Positions 61,910 through 64,000 of a stretch of DNA of 64,000 nucleotides are shown piece after piece. Origin of the DNA: Kaistia terrae (GTDB lineage: Bacteria > Pseudomonadota > Alphaproteobacteria > Rhizobiales > Kaistiaceae); assembly GCF_026344005.1 (NCBI RefSeq), contig NZ_JAPKNH010000003.1:248001-312000 (forward strand). The letters are read 5' to 3'. Position 1 is the first letter of the stretch; every line of letters begins with the position of its first letter. The position numbers and the translations under genes are program-made. The notes beneath the pieces are model-generated. The model saw only the letters and a list, made by a program, of their open reading frames with translations, was not told the DNA's origin and did not search any database.

Positions 61910-62686
61910 ATGACTGCGAAGAAGGTGCTGCTCGTCGGCGAAAGCTGGATGTCGAGCGCCACGCACTACAAGGGATTCGACCAGTTCGGCAGCGTCACTT
62001 TCCATCTCGGCGCCGAGCCGCTGGTCAAGGCGCTGGCCGGCAGCGAATTCGAACTGACCTACATGCAGGCGCATCAGGTACCGACCGAACTGCCCCTCAC
62101 GATGGAGGGCCTCAATGCCTATGACGCCATCATCCTGTCCGATATCGGCTCCAACTCGATCCTGCTGCACCCCGACGTCTGGCTGCATGGCAAGCCGATG
62201 CCGAACCGGGTCAAGCTGCTGCGCGAATGGACACGCCAGGGCGGCGGCCTGATCATGATCGGCGGCTACCTGACCTTCCAGGGCATTGACGGGCGCGGCC
62301 GTTGGGCCCGTACGGCGGTCGAAGACGCGCTGCCCGTCACCTGCCTGCCGCATGACGACCGCATCGAGGTACCGGAAGGGTTCCGCGCCGAGATCGTCGG
62401 AAATCGGGCGCATCCGCTGCTGGCCGGTCTTGAGGGCGAATGGCCCCTCCTCCTCGGCGCCAACGAGGTGAAGCTGCGCGACCGTCCGGATGTCGAGCTC
62501 CTGGCTCGCCTACCCGATTCGGAGGGCGGCCATCCGTTGCTGGTTGCCGGCGAATACGGCGAAGGCCGCAGCGTCGCCTGGACGTCCGACATCGGCCCGC
62601 ATTGGCTGCCCAACAGTTTTGTCGAATGGCCGGGCTATGCCCGCCTTTGGAAGAACGTGCTTGGTTGGGTGACGAAGGCCAGCTGA
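61910..62686 (+). CDS. Glutamine-amidotransferase-like cytoplasmic protein
   Basis: A 258-residue protein of the class I GATase-like superfamily. It begins VLLVGESWMSSATHYKGFD; the middle has DAIILSDIGSNSILL and the late part GRSVAWTSDIGPHW. The nucleophile elbow shows no cysteine: the strand reads GGGLIMIGGYLTFQG. It is therefore probably a non-catalytic or differently working relative. The gene follows the LacI regulator by 24 bases and likely belongs to the same operon. The function is unknown. Confidence 0.75.
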   Translation: MTAKKVLLVGESWMSSATHYKGFDQFGSVTFHLGAEPLVKALAGSEFELTYMQAHQVPTELPLTMEGLNAYDAIILSDIGSNSILLHPDVWLHGKPMPNRVKLLREWTRQGGGLIMIGGYLTFQGIDGRGRWARTAVEDALPVTCLPHDDRIEVPEGFRAEIVGNRAHPLLAGLEGEWPLLLGANEVKLRDRPDVELLARLPDSEGGHPLLVAGEYGEGRSVAWTSDIGPHWLPNSFVEWPGYARLWKNVLGWVTKAS

Positions 62687-62690
62687 GACC

Positions 62691-63428
62691 TCAAAAAATC
62701 CCAAGGGTCCGCTGCAGCGCGTTGGAAAAATGCGTCTGCAGCGCGACTTCGGCGGCGTCCGCGTCGCGGGCCTTGCAGGCCTCCAGCAGGACCAAGTGCT
62801 CGTGCAGCGTGCGCAGCACGATCCGCGTCGTCAGCGTGCGGTCGAGCCGGATCAGCTGCAGATAATTGTGGACGCGGCGATAGGTCGAATCGACCAGCAC
62901 ATTGCCAAGCGCGCTGATGATCTCGAAATGCAGCGCCGCGTCGATGGCGACCATTTCCGGCGCGATGACCGGGGTGAAGCCGGTGCTTTCCAGCGCTGCG
63001 ATGGCTCGATTGTGCCGTTCGATCAGACCGTCGAGCAGTTCAAACGACGCCGTCTCGGCAAACACCCGTACAGCCGGCCGCTCCAGAATGGCGCGGAATT
63101 GATAGGTGTTCCGCGCGAATTCGAAATCCGCCTTCATGAAGCGGATGCCCGAGCGTGGATGGATCGTCAGCAATCCCTCCGTCTGCAACACGCGCAGCGC
63201 ATCGCGTAGCGGCGCCACCGGCACACCGATCAATTTTACCAATTCGCTCTGCGACAGGAAGGCCCCGGCCGGCAGTTCGCGACCGAACAGCCGGTCGAGG
63301 ATGCGCTCATAGGCCAGTTCGCTCAACGATACGGTGGTGCTGTCGGCGTCGCGCTCGGCCAGCACATCCTGGGCCCCGGCGTCTTGCGGCGTCATCTGAT
63401 CTGATCTATCAGATTGCTTACGTGACAT
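62691..63428 (-). CDS. GntR/FadR-family transcriptional regulator
   Basis: A 245-residue regulator with an N-terminal winged HTH (LSQSELVKLIGVPVAPLRDALRVLQTEGLL) and a C-terminal FCD effector domain (ARNTYQFRAILERPAVRVFAE, ALHFEIISALGN, LRTLHEHLVLLEACKARD). ATG 63428 is used; a GTG at 63440 is an alternative. It is divergent, with a 38-bp gap, from the enolase-superfamily gene it should control. Confidence 0.88.
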   Translation of the reverse strand: MSRKQSDRSDQMTPQDAGAQDVLAERDADSTTVSLSELAYERILDRLFGRELPAGAFLSQSELVKLIGVPVAPLRDALRVLQTEGLLTIHPRSGIRFMKADFEFARNTYQFRAILERPAVRVFAETASFELLDGLIERHNRAIAALESTGFTPVIAPEMVAIDAALHFEIISALGNVLVDSTYRRVHNYLQLIRLDRTLTTRIVLRTLHEHLVLLEACKARDADAAEVALQTHFSNALQRTLGIF

Positions 63429-63466
63429 ATCAACACTCACTTTTGATCGATTAGGCGACTCATAGC

Positions 63467-64000
63467 ATGCGCATCGTGGATTTCCGAATTGTCCGTTTTC
63501 AGTTCGCCCGCGACCGGGTCATCGGCGATAGCCAGGTCCGCATCGCGCATGCGCATGTGGCGACGGTGGAACTGATCGCCGATAATGGCCTGGTCGGCCT
63601 CGGCTTCGTCGCCTCGCTGTTCAATCCGCTGCCGTCGCAGGCCGAGATCGAGCGCATTTTCCGCGCCGAGATCTGGCCCGGGCTGGAAGGCCAGGAGCCG
63701 GCGGCGCTGGTGCACAAGGTCCGTCGCCCGCGCGGTGGCAACATCCGTGGCGCGTCACTCCCCTTCGGCGAGGGCATCGATCAGGCGCTCTGGGACCTGA
63801 CCGCCAAGGACCTGAAGATGCCGCTCTGGAAGCTGCTCGGCGGCACCAAGAGCCGCGTGAAAGCCTATGCCAGCGGCCTCGACTTCCACCTCTCCGACGA
63901 GGACTTCTGCGCCCTGTTCGATCACGCGACGTCGGTCGGCTACAAATCCTTCAAGATCAAGGTCGGCCACCCGGACATCGAGCGCGACCTGCACCGGCTC
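63467..64000 (+). CDS. Mandelate racemase/muconate lactonizing enzyme family protein, 5' part
   Basis: The frame runs off the right edge. The visible 178 residues hold the enolase-superfamily capping domain (IVDFRIVRFQFARDRVIGDSQ, then IDQALWDLTAKDLKMPLWKLLGG) and the start of the barrel with GYKSFKIKVG (the KxK lysine region, likely second acid/base lysine). Members are sugar-acid dehydratases or racemases. The catalytic His or Lys at the far side is outside the window, so the substrate group cannot be set. Confidence 0.85.
   Translation, partial: MRIVDFRIVRFQFARDRVIGDSQVRIAHAHVATVELIADNGLVGLGFVASLFNPLPSQAEIERIFRAEIWPGLEGQEPAALVHKVRRPRGGNIRGASLPFGEGIDQALWDLTAKDLKMPLWKLLGGTKSRVKAYASGLDFHLSDEDFCALFDHATSVGYKSFKIKVGHPDIERDLHRL

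Noticed and set aside
1-64000. tRNA, rRNA, riboswitch or phage genes
   Set aside because: I looked for tRNA-like cloverleaf ends, conserved rRNA segments and phage or transposase proteins by eye and found none. A covariance-model search would be needed to exclude small RNAs.

Overview
The window is about 64 kb of GC-rich DNA from an alphaproteobacterium. It is most likely a member of the Hyphomicrobiales (Rhizobiales). The reasons are the codon use, many TTG/GTG starts, the density of CUT2- and CUT1-type sugar importers, LacI/SorC/GntR regulators and FGGY kinases, and short palindromic elements with GTCATCCC and CTCTCCC cores between genes. Genus is not assigned from sequence alone. No rRNA, tRNA, CRISPR, prophage or insertion sequence was seen. 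Nearly every gene belongs to a transport-plus-catabolism cassette, so this looks like a nutrient-scavenging region.

Layout. (1) 1-6.3 kb: LacD-like aldolase (cut by the window edge), SorC regulator, a CUT2 sugar importer with a single-domain ATPase, and a ribitol-2-dehydrogenase-like SDR. (2) 6.6-11.7 kb: LacI regulator, MarC-like membrane protein, HlyD/DUF2955 efflux pair, diguanylate cyclase. (3) 11.9-27.6 kb: a long minus-strand run. It holds a second CUT2 importer, enoyl-CoA hydratase plus class III CoA-transferase, SDR, DUF4432 epimerase-like protein, sugar isomerase and Gfo/Idh/MocA dehydrogenase. It ends with a CUT1-type importer with two different ATPases and a large Tat-exported binding protein. 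(4) 28-32.2 kb: divergent LacI regulator, polyol dehydrogenase (erythritol/threitol type) and FGGY kinase, which probably work with that CUT1 importer. (5) 32.3-32.5 kb: a 34-residue RiPP-precursor-like gene boxed by two terminators.

(6) 32.5-47 kb: a divergent purine regulon around an AraC regulator. Leftward run AraC, a degenerate acylphosphatase-like protein, a stand-alone Rieske protein, a GST-like protein and adenine deaminase. Rightward run adenosine deaminase, a BMP-type nucleoside importer, a Rieske-oxygenase catalytic domain that lacks its own Rieske cluster, an MTA/SAH-deaminase-like amidohydrolase and guanine deaminase. The split oxygenase plus GST resembles the organisation of the caffeine N7-demethylase NdmCDE and is the most interesting system in the window.

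(7) 47-59.6 kb: a methylthioribose-type cassette with a CUT2 importer, an LVIVD-repeat protein, a second paralogous binding protein, an unknown secreted protein, MtnK, MtnB and MtnD. Two glycosyltransferase genes with lower GC sit inside it. (8) 59.6-64 kb: cytidine deaminase, LacI regulator, glutamine-amidotransferase-like protein, GntR regulator and the start of an enolase-superfamily dehydratase/racemase. Clusters 6-8 together look like salvage of nucleosides, nucleobases and methylthioadenosine breakdown products.
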